Positions 14,460 through 22,642 of a stretch of DNA of 64,000 nucleotides are shown piece after piece. Below the pieces are notes generated by a model. That model was not told the DNA's origin and ran no database searches. It saw only the letters and a program-made list of their open reading frames with translations. The DNA comes from CAG-791 sp963596015 (lineage in GTDB: Bacteria; Bacillota; Clostridia; Lachnospirales; Lachnospiraceae), in the NCBI GenBank assembly GCA_963596015.1, contig CAVBJS010000004.1, positions 1 through 64,000 of the forward strand, read 5' to 3'. The first letter of the stretch is position 1. The number at the start of each line of letters is the position of its first letter. Made by a program: the position numbers and the translations under genes.

Positions 14460-16481
14460 CTACTGGGCATTCAGATAGCATTCCGTAGGCACCTGGGGTG
14501 CATCCTCCCGGTTTTTAACGTCGATATATCCCTTGATGGGGAAATTATCGAATTCCAGGCCTCCCAGATAATCATAGCTGTCCAGGCCGTCTATATTGCA
14601 CATGGTATCCACAAACTCTGACCAGTCTGCCCACTTATCCATTTTGCCGATATAGAGATAGCTCTCTCCGGGATTTACTACGGACACAGCATATTTATTC
14701 CACAGGTAGTCCTTCTCGACCAGCTCTTCTTCGGAAAGATCCGGATTAGCCTCTCTGATCTTGTCATTGTAAGCTTCTGTACGTTCCTTGCCCATGCCGT
14801 AATTAATGAATACCCTGTAATATTCCTGGTCATCGTAGGTCTGCTTCTGGGTCACTACCACCGAATACTTCTGGCCCTTTTGCAGTTCTAAGCCGCCGTC
14901 AGCGATCTCCAGGCGATGATAGCCTGCATGTTCAAAGGTAATCTCGCCGCTGGCTGCCGGATCTCCTTCACAAGGGGATGTGTAATCATCATCCAACAGA
15001 TAGCATTCCAGTTCTACATCAATATTCTCTGCATCTGTCTTACACATAACAGAGCGAAGTATACCGTCTGCCTCTGCCGTGAAGACATTGGCCATGGAAA
15101 GCTTACTTTTCCCTGTCCAGCTCATCTCCTGACCGCTGGCCAGCAGATCGTACTGATCGATCACGGTATCTGTCACATCGTCCATATCTGTATCAAAGAG
15201 GTAAGCCTGCATGTCGCTGAGACTCCGGTCGTAGTAGGAAATATAGAAATATCCTGTGCTGTTGCCGTTTTCGTCCTCAATGCCCCAAGAATTCTGATTC
15301 GGGAAGTCGGAATAATCCGATCCCCAGCTGTTCTTGGCGATCCAGGCACCGTCGCCTTCCGGCAGATGTGCCTCTCCGTCTCCATCCGGATCATCGGAGT
15401 GATCCAGGAAATCCTCGCGGGAAATGGTATCATCCCATCCTACAATGGTCACTTCATGGTTAGAGGGAGCTCCGTCATAGGTAAAGTGCGTCCAGTGGTT
15501 GTCAGCCGTATTGATATAGGTAGGGGTTTCATCATCCTCCGCATAAGGTGAATAATCATCGGCGCAGATTGCCACGGTAATGGCCCGACCGCTGGTGAGC
15601 ACATCCTTCATGGTATCGGTTGCGCCCTGGTCATAGCCTTTGTAATTGGCCTCTCGCTCCTCTTTATCATCACTGGTCTCCCCAATGGTGCCGGTATATA
15701 CCGCAGGGGAAAGCAGCACGTCCGCATTCATCAGTTCATAAGAGTGAACAAAGCGATATTCCTCGGGAACGGACCAGTCGTCATCTGCGCTGTAACTAAG
15801 TGCATTACCGTCCTCGTCATTATCCGTATTTCCATTGATGCCTCTGTAGGGGATCAGGGACTCCGGTGCAATGCCCACGCCGGAAGCCAGCAACGTGGTA
15901 GCCTCTGCAGTGGTGCCTCCCGCATCCATGGGAGAGACATCGAAAAGGGTATGCATGCCCTCTCCGTCCTGACTGGAGCCATCGCTCACACTGGTGCCGG
16001 AGAAATAGGCGATCTGGTGCTCGGAAAGATCTAAGCCTGTCTCCTCATAAGTCTGGTCCAGGCAGGCAAGAATGCTGGTTTCCGCCGCTGCCACGGTACC
16101 GAATGCCCAGCAGCTGCCCCAGGGATTCTGGTCCTTTACCGGGGTCACATAGCCGTAATCCCGCAGATCAAACTGTTCCGGGAAATCGCCTGTGGATTCA
16201 TCCGATGGCTCCCGCTCCACATCTACCTGCTCATCCTCGTCAAAAAGGGCCAGGACCATGTCCTCCATGGCAGAACCGCTTCCCGATGTGGAAGAATCAT
16301 CAGGCATCAGCATCAGGGCGGTAAAGGAAACCACCACCACACCGGCAGCGATCAACAGACCGTTGCGCAGCTTATGGGATTTTTTCTTTTTATTCACAGT
16401 ATTGCCGGCCAGCTGTGCCTCTGTGTAAAGCACTTCGCCGGCATTCTGGTTGTTATTATCGTTCTTTTTGTTTTTTCTCAT
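14460..16481 (-). CDS. Membrane-anchored papain-family (C1A) cysteine protease
   Basis: A 673-residue extracellular protease. A charged cytosolic N-terminus rich in Asn and Lys is followed by one membrane segment (about residues 40-58) and an acidic linker. The mature domain begins at FPEQFDLRDYGYVTPVKDQ, has catalytic Cys124 in PWGSCWAFGTV, His342 in NHEVTIVGWDD and Asn384 in IAKNSWG. The C-terminal part of about 250 residues is beta-rich and matches the lectin-like extension seen in many Clostridia C1 proteases. The many acidic inserts (DDDEDG-type) suggest Ca binding or a cell-surface setting. Start ATG at 16479-16481 with GGGAGTACAGCA upstream. Probably digests host or dietary protein outside the cell. 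Confidence 0.92.
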   Translation of the reverse strand: MRKNKKNDNNNQNAGEVLYTEAQLAGNTVNKKKKSHKLRNGLLIAAGVVVVSFTALMLMPDDSSTSGSGSAMEDMVLALFDEDEQVDVEREPSDESTGDFPEQFDLRDYGYVTPVKDQNPWGSCWAFGTVAAAETSILACLDQTYEETGLDLSEHQIAYFSGTSVSDGSSQDGEGMHTLFDVSPMDAGGTTAEATTLLASGVGIAPESLIPYRGINGNTDNDEDGNALSYSADDDWSVPEEYRFVHSYELMNADVLLSPAVYTGTIGETSDDKEEREANYKGYDQGATDTMKDVLTSGRAITVAICADDYSPYAEDDETPTYINTADNHWTHFTYDGAPSNHEVTIVGWDDTISREDFLDHSDDPDGDGEAHLPEGDGAWIAKNSWGSDYSDFPNQNSWGIEDENGNSTGYFYISYYDRSLSDMQAYLFDTDMDDVTDTVIDQYDLLASGQEMSWTGKSKLSMANVFTAEADGILRSVMCKTDAENIDVELECYLLDDDYTSPCEGDPAASGEITFEHAGYHRLEIADGGLELQKGQKYSVVVTQKQTYDDQEYYRVFINYGMGKERTEAYNDKIREANPDLSEEELVEKDYLWNKYAVSVVNPGESYLYIGKMDKWADWSEFVDTMCNIDGLDSYDYLGGLEFDNFPIKGYIDVKNREDAPQVPTECYLNAQ

Positions 16482-16681
16482 ATTGCTGTACTCCCGTTTC
16501 TACTCCTTCATTTTGTATAGCATCTGTAAAGATGGCTTTTTATTTCCATGTGCTGCAGTTTACATGTTGCCTCGTGTAAGAAACGTAACAGCCTGTATTG
16601 CTCCTCTGGTAACCTTTTATTTAGTCGCCCTGCTTTCCCTTAAAAGCGGGAGCAGCGTCAAATTGCCCGCCTGATAAGCTT

Positions 16682-18091
16682 TTATTTAGTCACCTTGCCT
16701 TCCCCGGCAAAATACTCCTTCGTCAGCCTGAACACCACGCCGCTTAATAAAAATACGCCGATCAGATTCGGGATAGCCATCAGACCGTTAAAGGTATCTG
16801 CAATATCCCACAAAAGTCCTAAGTCAATGGTGGCACCCAAAATGGATACAAAAGAATAAACTACCAGGAAAGGCCGCACCACCTTATCTGTGGAGAAAAG
16901 GAAGCTGATGCACCGGGAGCCGTAAAGTCCCCAGCTGATAATGGTGGAAAAGGCAAAGCAGCAAAGGGCCAGGGCTGTAAAGATGGTAACCCAGTTGCCG
17001 TAAACCAGGGTAAAGCCGGAAATGGTCAGCTCTGCCCCCGCTGCCTGGCCATAGCCTACGGGGGTACCGCTGCAAAGGATGACCAGTGCAGTCAGTGTGC
17101 AGATGACAATGGTATCCGCAAAGACTTCAAAGATACCGAACATACCCTGCTTAACAGGCTTGCTGGTATCGGCGCAGGCATGGGCGATGGATCCGGTGCC
17201 CAGACCGGCCTCGTTGGAGAAGATGCCACGGGAGACACCCTTTTTCATACTCAGGAAAACGCTGCCTACCATGCCGCCGGTAAATCCTCTGGGATTAAAA
17301 GCACCGCCAATGATAGAGGCGAAAACCTCCGGGATCCGTCCCGCATTTAAGATCACTACCCCCAGCGCCATGACCACGTAGAGAAGAGCCATGAAAGGTA
17401 CCAGTCGCTCCGCCACGCTGCCGATGCGCTTGATGCCTCCAAGAAGCACCATAGCCACCAACATGGCAATAATGATGCCCAGGATCAGATTCAGGCTGGA
17501 AAGCGCTTTGCCTGAAATGGGATGGAAGCTGTTTACCGCAGAGGTAATGGCAGTGGTAATGGTATTTACCTGGGTGGCGTTGCCGGTACCAAATACCGTC
17601 AGCACCCCAAAAAGGGAATAGGCAAAGGCCAGCCAGGCCCACTTTTTGCCAAGGCCGTTGCGGATATAGTACATGGGACCGCCAACCAGCTCGCCGTTGC
17701 CGTTGCGCTCATGGAAATGCACCGCCAGCGTCACTTCTGCAAACTTGGTGCACATGCCAAGGAGAGCGGAACACCACATCCAGAAAACAGCACCGGGTCC
17801 GCCCAGGGCAATGGCCCCTGCTACGCCGGCAATATTGCCGGTGCCCACAGTGCCGGCCAGTGCGGTACATACCGCCTGAAAAGGAGTCATGGCGCCGTCG
17901 GAGGCATCCTTTTTCTTAAACATACGTCCCAAGGTAGTGCGGATCGCATAGGGAAACTTTCTGATCTGCAAAAAACCGGTGCGGATGCTTAAATACAGTC
18001 CCACTCCCAGAATGCAGATCATAGCCGGCACACCCCAGATAAACTGGTTCACCGCCTGGTTAACAGCAGTAATCATCTCTAACATACTCAT
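16682..18091 (-). CDS. Sodium:alanine symporter (AGCS family)
   Basis: A 469-residue transporter with about ten to eleven membrane segments, the family motifs ALAGTVGTGNIAGVAGAIALGG and GVSRGIFSNEAGLGTGSIAHA, and a hydrophilic region between them. It imports alanine or glycine with Na+. Of three nearby starts, the ATG at 18089-18091 (MSMLEMITAVN) fits the upstream GGAAACGGGG best. The 5' leader contains a hairpin CGGACA...TGTCCG inside a larger inverted repeat AAGAAGCGC (18102-18110)/GCGCTTCTT (18170-18178). A 22-bp piece resembling the 3' end of the gene is repeated about 60 bp downstream. Confidence 0.93.
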   Translation of the reverse strand: MSMLEMITAVNQAVNQFIWGVPAMICILGVGLYLSIRTGFLQIRKFPYAIRTTLGRMFKKKDASDGAMTPFQAVCTALAGTVGTGNIAGVAGAIALGGPGAVFWMWCSALLGMCTKFAEVTLAVHFHERNGNGELVGGPMYYIRNGLGKKWAWLAFAYSLFGVLTVFGTGNATQVNTITTAITSAVNSFHPISGKALSSLNLILGIIIAMLVAMVLLGGIKRIGSVAERLVPFMALLYVVMALGVVILNAGRIPEVFASIIGGAFNPRGFTGGMVGSVFLSMKKGVSRGIFSNEAGLGTGSIAHACADTSKPVKQGMFGIFEVFADTIVICTLTALVILCSGTPVGYGQAAGAELTISGFTLVYGNWVTIFTALALCCFAFSTIISWGLYGSRCISFLFSTDKVVRPFLVVYSFVSILGATIDLGLLWDIADTFNGLMAIPNLIGVFLLSGVVFRLTKEYFAGEGKVTK

Positions 18092-18217
18092 CCCCGTTTC
18101 CAAGAAGCGCTTTTGGAAAAGCTGACGGACAGCCTATCCCGATGGATTGTCCGCTGCAATGCACTCCGGCGCTTCTTATTTTTATTTATTTCGTACTTTT
18201 TTGCGTACAATCGGCTT

Positions 18218-18247
18218 ATTTTAGCATAGGAGGGTGATTACGTGCAA
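18218..18247 (-). promoter_or_regulatory. Probable promoter of the alanine symporter gene
   Basis: On the minus strand -35 TTGCAC (18242-18247), 18-bp spacer and -10 TAAAAT (18218-18223). It would give a leader of about 120 nt containing the inverted repeats noted for the symporter gene. Confidence 0.5.
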
Positions 18248-18455
18248 TCCGTGGGGGAAGTGTCCGGGTACAGGGGCCTTGCGAGCTTAGTACCGCCAGG
18301 TCCGAAAGATGGAGCCGAGAGGCGTCCCCACCCCCGAATACCGACCACAGGACCCTTCCGCCCGGCCGACGTCTGAACAGCAGCAACGATACCTGAACCA
18401 TAATAAAACCGCTGAAAAAGGCCGACTGCCATTTATCGGCAACCGGCCTTTCTTT
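18228..18455 (+). ncRNA. Candidate structured RNA of unknown class
   Basis: A G/C-rich non-coding stretch between two minus-strand genes. In plus orientation GGGGGAAG-TGTCC (18253-18265) pairs with GGAC-CCTTCC-G-CCC (18350-18363), enclosing hairpins GGTAC/GTACC (18267-18271/18290-18294) and GCC-AGGTCC/GGAGCC...GGC (18295-18323). An alternative pairing GTGGGG (18251-18256) with CCCCAC (18326-18331) excludes the outer helix. The stretch ends in a T-tailed hairpin at 18415-18456. The piece CCAGGTCCGAAAG recalls the apical loop of small SRP RNA, but the conserved GGAAGCAGC that must follow is absent, so that identity is not supported. A TAGCAT -10-like box lies at 18222-18227. Confidence 0.4.
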
Positions 18456-18456
18456 T
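18415..18456. terminator. Bidirectional terminator
   Basis: AAAAAGGCCG...CGGCCTTTCTTTT: a GC-rich stem with A tract on one side and T tract on the other. On the minus strand it directly follows the MATE stop codon; on the plus strand it would end the candidate RNA. Confidence 0.75.
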
Positions 18457-18457
18457 A

Positions 18458-19810
18458 TCAGACATTTTTACCAGCCATCATTTTCTTATTGTAATACAGG
18501 AAGAAGCACACATTCAGCACGATGCCCACACTGGTGGAAATGGGTGCTGCCAGACCTATCTTCGTGAGGCTCGCGTTGGCCTCGCTGCTGAAGATATAAG
18601 CCAGAGGGAGACGCACCAGCAAGGTCTGCACCAGTCCCTGGATCATGACCCATACCGTCTGATCACTGCCGTTAAAGAAGCCTACCATACTGAACATAAT
18701 AGCCGTGACGATAGCCTCCGGGGCAAATCCCTTCAGATAGGCGAATGCATTCTGCACCACGCCGGCATCAGTGGAAAAGATCCCGGAGAGCACATCACCC
18801 TTGAGCATCACCAGCGCAAAGACCAGGCAGCCGATGACCAGGCCCACCCCAATGCCGGTGAACATGGACTTTTTGGCGCGCTTGTAATCTCCCGCTCCCA
18901 CGTTCTGAGAGACGAAGGAAGCCATGGACTGCATCAGGGAGCTGGGGATCAGCATGGCGAAATTCACGATCTTGCAAGCCACGCCGTAGCCGGAGGAGGC
19001 CTCCAGACCAAGACGGTTTACAAAGGCGCAAAGAGCCAGGAAGGAAACCTGGGTCAGAAATTCCTGCAAAGCCAGGGGAAGACCGATGGACAGAAACCGC
19101 TTGCACTGCTCATTTAAGCGTATATCAGACTTGTGGATCTTAAAGGGAAGGTTCTTCTTAAGCAGCATCCAAACAGCGCAGACTACGCTGACAGCCTGGG
19201 CAAATACGGTGGCAAAAGCAGCGCCGGCGGCATCCATATGGAACACCGCTACCAACAGCAGATCTCCGAAGATATTGCAGATGCAGGCGATCAGCACGAA
19301 GATCAGAGGCGACTTACTGTCTCCCAGACCACGGAAGATGGCAGAAAGCAGATTGTACGCAACGATAAAGAAAATACCGCTGCCGCAGATGCGCACATAG
19401 CTGGTGGTCAAGGTCACTGCCTCTTCCGGTGCCTGCATCAGGATGGAGATCTCTCTGGCAAAGCAGACCATCATAAAGAACAAGATCACCGACAGGATCA
19501 GAAATACCACCACGGAGCCGCCGATGACGGCGCCGATACGCTCCGGTTTTTTCTCTCCCAGATAGCGGGCGATCAGCACCGTGACGCCCATAGCCAGCTG
19601 GGTCACTACAAAGGTAACCAGGTTCAGCACCTGGCTGCCTGTGGATACGGCGGACAGACCGGATGTAGAACCAAATCGCCCTACCACTAATAAGTCCACA
19701 GCGCCATAAGCGGCCTGCAGGGCCAAAGCTCCCAGGATCGGAAACATGAACAGGATCAATTTCTGCAGGATACTGCCTTTTGTAAAATCTCCTTTTTCAG
19801 CTGCATTCAT
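18458..19810 (-). CDS. MATE-family efflux transporter (next to MarR regulator)
   Basis: A 450-residue protein with twelve predicted membrane segments in two homologous halves (ILQKLILFMFPILGALALQ near the start, GLPLALQEFLTQVSFLALC at mid-protein), the hallmark of multidrug and toxin extrusion pumps. It should export cationic compounds using a Na+ or H+ gradient. The start is the ATG at 19808-19810 because GGAAATGGAGGTATT precedes it; the 29-residue extension further upstream lacks a signal. The MarR-type gene ends about 120 nt upstream in the same direction, so the pair probably forms one unit controlled by the MarR protein. Confidence 0.92.
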   Translation of the reverse strand: MNAAEKGDFTKGSILQKLILFMFPILGALALQAAYGAVDLLVVGRFGSTSGLSAVSTGSQVLNLVTFVVTQLAMGVTVLIARYLGEKKPERIGAVIGGSVVVFLILSVILFFMMVCFAREISILMQAPEEAVTLTTSYVRICGSGIFFIVAYNLLSAIFRGLGDSKSPLIFVLIACICNIFGDLLLVAVFHMDAAGAAFATVFAQAVSVVCAVWMLLKKNLPFKIHKSDIRLNEQCKRFLSIGLPLALQEFLTQVSFLALCAFVNRLGLEASSGYGVACKIVNFAMLIPSSLMQSMASFVSQNVGAGDYKRAKKSMFTGIGVGLVIGCLVFALVMLKGDVLSGIFSTDAGVVQNAFAYLKGFAPEAIVTAIMFSMVGFFNGSDQTVWVMIQGLVQTLLVRLPLAYIFSSEANASLTKIGLAAPISTSVGIVLNVCFFLYYNKKMMAGKNV

Positions 19811-19930
19811 AATACCTCCATTTCCAGGCGCTTTACAATCAAGTCTGTTTGCAGCGCCTATGCGTCGATTAGCTATGTAAAATGCTATGAGAACCACAGA
19901 TCCTCATTTACTATCCATACTGTATTCGCA

Positions 19931-20371
19931 CTACTTTTCTCTTTCCGACATGATCTGATGCATCCTGGCGATAGTGCGGATCGTACATCTTGCATCTTCC
20001 TCGCTTATATCTTCCAGACGAAGGCACAGATTTTCAAATACCTTCGTATTATAGATCTGCGATAGAGCCTGACCTTCCTTAGTCATATGCAGATAGGTGA
20101 TGCGTCCATCCTCCTGCGACTCCGTCTTGGTCAGATATCCCTTAGCCTCCATCTCCTTAATGGTTCTGGTGACCCCGGGCCTGGGCAGTCCCAAGGCGTC
20201 ACTGATATCCGATACCTTGACCTGCAGCCCCTGCTGCGTCATCTTCTCTATCACATCCAGATACTGGACATAGGAAGAGGCCACGCCTTTGGGCAAAGGG
20301 GGCAGCAGATCTCTGGTACGCTTGGCTAAGTAACAGGCGTCCATCATTTGTTTCAGAAGTTCTATGGTCAT
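19931..20371 (-). CDS. MarR-family regulator
   Basis: A 146-residue winged-helix protein. The recognition region is KVSDISDALGLPRPGVTRTIKEMEAKGYLTK and the wing contains EDGRITYLHMTKEG, as in MarR repressors. The start is the ATG at 20369-20371 with GAAAGGCAGCC upstream. It precedes the MATE gene in the same orientation, and its promoter carries a palindrome that fits autoregulation. Confidence 0.9.
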   Translation of the reverse strand: MTIELLKQMMDACYLAKRTRDLLPPLPKGVASSYVQYLDVIEKMTQQGLQVKVSDISDALGLPRPGVTRTIKEMEAKGYLTKTESQEDGRITYLHMTKEGQALSQIYNTKVFENLCLRLEDISEEDARCTIRTIARMHQIMSEREK

Positions 20372-20440
20372 GGCTGCCTTTCTATGATCGGTGAGGCGAT
20401 TTTGCGCAGCAGCACGAAAATAGCATCTGATCACATTTAG

Positions 20441-20493
20441 TTATCATTTGTAATTACCATTGATAATTATAGTGCTGTTTCCTGCTTTGTCAA
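20441..20493 (-). promoter_or_regulatory. marR-type promoter with overlapping palindromic operator
   Basis: On the minus strand a perfect -35 TTGACA (20488-20493), 16-bp spacer and perfect -10 TATAAT (20466-20471). Directly after the -10, TTATCA...TGATAA (20441-20446 and 20461-20466) form a 26-bp palindrome with inner TAATTA, a typical MarR site. Confidence 0.75.
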
Positions 20494-20550
20494 TAAAAAT
20501 ATGCATCTGCTTAAGAGCCTCACCATAATGATTTTTCATATCTTTGCAAA

Positions 20551-20584
20551 ACAAAAGACGCCATGCGTGAGCATAACGTCTTTG
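20551..20584 (-). terminator. Terminator of the aldo/keto reductase gene
   Basis: On the minus strand AAAGACG...CGTCTTTTGTTTTG forms a 7-bp stem with T-rich tail, about 60 nt after the reductase stop. Confidence 0.65.
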
Positions 20585-20641
20585 AGAATATCTTCGATAT
20601 CTTCTTCTGTTCCTTATGATCTTTCTATTGCTCATAGCATC

Positions 20642-21658
20642 CTACAGAAAGGTCTGATAATCCGCATAGTTCTTTTCCAACAAGGACGGCGTATCCAGCT
20701 CATAGGGACATTTTCTGGTGCACTGACCGCAGTGAAGACATTGTTTTGTCTTCTCCATCTCAGCCTGCCAATAGTCGGAGAGCCATGCCTTGGAAGGTGC
20801 ACGGCGCAGCATCAGACTTATGCGGGCACACTGATTGATCTGAATGCCGGCGGGACAGGGCATACAGTAGCCACAGCCACGGCAGAACTCTCCGGAGAGC
20901 TGACTCTTTTCCTCTTCGATAAACGCCTGCAGCTCCGGTGTCATGACGGGGTTATGCTCCATGTAAGAAAGCCACTCTTCCAGCTCCTCTTCCTTCTGGA
21001 TGCCCCAGATAGGAAGCACATCATCGAACTGCGTCATAAAGGCCATGGCCGCCTCCGACCGGTTGATCAGACCACCTGCCAGGCCTTTCATGGCGATAAA
21101 GCCCACCTGATGCTCCTTACAGACTTTTTTCAGGTTCATTTCCAGATCCCCCGCCAGATAGGAAAAAGGAAACTGCATAGTCTCATAAAGATCCGAGGCT
21201 GCCACCTCACAGGCTACGCCGATCTTGTGGGCTGTGGCACCGATGTGACGGATCTTCCCCTGCGCCTTGGCTTCCAGCATACATTCGTACATACCACTGC
21301 CGTCCCCAGGCTTCCAGCACTGCCCCATCTGGTGGAACTGATACAGATCGATATAGTCTGTCCGCAGATTTGTAAGAGATGTCTCTAAATCCTTCCAAAA
21401 CGCCTCCGGCGTCTTTGCCGTGGTCTTCGTAGCAATATAGATCTCCTCTCTCGGAATATAACCGTCTCCAAAGGCCATGCCTATCTTTTCCTCACTGTCC
21501 GAGTACGCCCTGGCGGTATCAAAAAATCGCATGCCGCCCTCATAAGCACGGCGCAGGATCTTTACGGCCGTCTCCTTGTCCCGGCGCTGCACAGGCAACG
21601 CCCCGAAACCGTTTTGCGGCACAGTAATGCCGGTTTTCCCCAGTGTAATATTCTTCAT
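20642..21658 (-). CDS. Aldo/keto reductase with C-terminal two-cluster ferredoxin domain
   Basis: A 338-residue protein. Residues about 1-235 form the (beta/alpha)8 barrel with the catalytic set Asp and Tyr in FFDTARAYSDSEEK, Lys in YIATKT and His in LYQFHQM. The C-terminus carries two [4Fe-4S] motifs, CRGCGYCMPCP and CLHCGQCTRKCP. This fused architecture is common in anaerobic Firmicutes; substrate and electron partner are unknown. The start is MKNITLGKTG at 21656-21658, preceded by AAAGAGGTGACT. The longer frame upstream is translated hairpin repeat. Confidence 0.92.
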   Translation of the reverse strand: MKNITLGKTGITVPQNGFGALPVQRRDKETAVKILRRAYEGGMRFFDTARAYSDSEEKIGMAFGDGYIPREEIYIATKTTAKTPEAFWKDLETSLTNLRTDYIDLYQFHQMGQCWKPGDGSGMYECMLEAKAQGKIRHIGATAHKIGVACEVAASDLYETMQFPFSYLAGDLEMNLKKVCKEHQVGFIAMKGLAGGLINRSEAAMAFMTQFDDVLPIWGIQKEEELEEWLSYMEHNPVMTPELQAFIEEEKSQLSGEFCRGCGYCMPCPAGIQINQCARISLMLRRAPSKAWLSDYWQAEMEKTKQCLHCGQCTRKCPYELDTPSLLEKNYADYQTFL

Positions 21659-21660
21659 AG

Positions 21661-22003
21661 TCACCTCTTTCTTGCCACAGCTTGTCTGCGGCACGCGAGG
21701 AGAATTTCGCCCAGGCGAATTCTCCGATGTGCTCCGCACCTATGTCGTTTACGACATAGGTGTCGTTTGAAAGAAATGCTATCGAGCATTTCTTTCAAAC
21801 TCACCTCTTTCTTGCCGCAGCTTGTCTGCGGCATCACGAGGAGAATCTCGCCCAGGCGAATTCTCCGATGTACTCCGCACCTATGTTGTTTACGACATAG
21901 GTGCCGTTTGAAAGAAATGCCATCAAGCATTTCTTTCAAACTCACCTCTTTCTTGCCGCAGCTTGTCTGTGGCATCACGAGGAGAATCTCGCCCAGGCGA
22001 ATT
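21661..22003. repeat. Tandem hairpin repeat (family A), two units of about 140 bp plus a partial third
   Basis: CACCTCTTTCTTGCC recurs at 21662, 21802 and 21943. The unit has the same order of palindromes as at 6031-6340, but the third palindrome reads CACCTATGTCG...CGACATAGGTG instead of CATTGATGGCG...CGCCATCAATG: both arms changed together. On the minus strand the last hairpin runs into AAAGAGGTGACT and the ATG of the aldo/keto reductase. Confidence 0.9.
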
Positions 22004-22044
22004 CTCACCAACGAATTTCCCAATTACTTATAACCAGTATATAC

Positions 22045-22113
22045 TGCCGTGCAATAAACTGCTATGTTGCCATGCAATAAAACGCTATACTGCCATGCAA
22101 TAAAACGCTATAC
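22045..22113. repeat. 23-bp tandem repeat, three copies
   Basis: TGCCATGCAATAAAACGCTA-type unit of 23 bp occurs three times in a row: 22045-22067 (four differences), 22068-22090 and 22091-22113 (identical). It lies between the family A repeats and the MITE-like element. No ORF spans it. Confidence 0.85.
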
Positions 22114-22238
22114 TGCCGGCGTGGTTCGCATGTAACAGGTTACAGTTCAGACATCAGCCAGTCGACATAGGGCTGAACTATAACAATTTTTTACAGTTTA
22201 TGGGAGTTGATCGGATCGCTAGCAGAATGAAACCCTAA

Positions 22239-22521
22239 TGCACCGGAGCGCGGCAGAATGGCTCACATCCTTTGCGCTGCGCGCCAGTTTTGCATGATCT
22301 GCCTCGAAGACGCAGGATGGTATCGGGCGCGCTTTCAGAGCGGGCCCGATAGGCCCGCATTGTCTGAGCATCCCCGCATCAGGCGGGGATGCGAGTTCGG
22401 GCCGGCCATCCGAAGACGAGAGGCAGATCAAAAGCAAAACGGCGCAAAGTGCATGGTGCGAGACATCTGCCGCGCTCCGGGGCATGACCGGGATGCGAGA
22501 CATCTGCCGCGCTCCGGTGCA
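22239..22521. repeat. MITE-like element, complete copy, 19-bp perfect terminal inverted repeats
   Basis: The ends are TGCACCGGAGCGCGGCAGA (22239-22257) and its exact reverse complement (22503-22521). The arms stay complementary, imperfectly, for about 65 bp. Inside are GGATGG/CCATCC, the hairpin TATCGGGC...GCCCGATA and the nested pair GGCCCG[GCATCCCCGC-atca-GGCGGGGATGC]CGGGCC. A 37-bp direct duplication (from about 22456) sits at the right end. There is no coding capacity and no clear target-site duplication. A second, truncated copy is at 830-1012. Confidence 0.85.
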
Positions 22522-22559
22522 TGACCGGGCAGCACAAACTCATCACAATAGCGTTCAAT

Positions 22560-22600
22560 CAAAAAGCGCCGGATGCCTCATCCAAAAGCATCCGACGCTC
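22560..22600 (-). terminator. Terminator of the GH31 gene
   Basis: On the minus strand AGCGTCGGATGC pairs with GCATCCGGCGCT and is followed by TTTTTG. It lies 43 nt after the GH31 stop. Confidence 0.88.
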
Positions 22601-22642
22601 CTATGTATCTAAGATAGTTTTTCCGTTCCTAACGGCGTGAAC

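Noticed and set aside
18228..18400. Identification of the structured stretch as small SRP RNA
   Set aside because: CCAGGTCCGAAAG looks like the SRP loop, but the invariant GGAAGCAGC on the 3' side is missing and the local stem does not pair properly.
20444..20635. 63-codon ORF between MarR and aldo/keto reductase genes
   Set aside because: It covers the reductase terminator and the marR promoter, is very Arg-rich and lacks a ribosome binding site.
22141..22521. CRISPR array in the repeat-rich region 21661-22521
   Set aside because: Repeats are long tandem or palindromic units without regular unique spacers and there are no cas genes.
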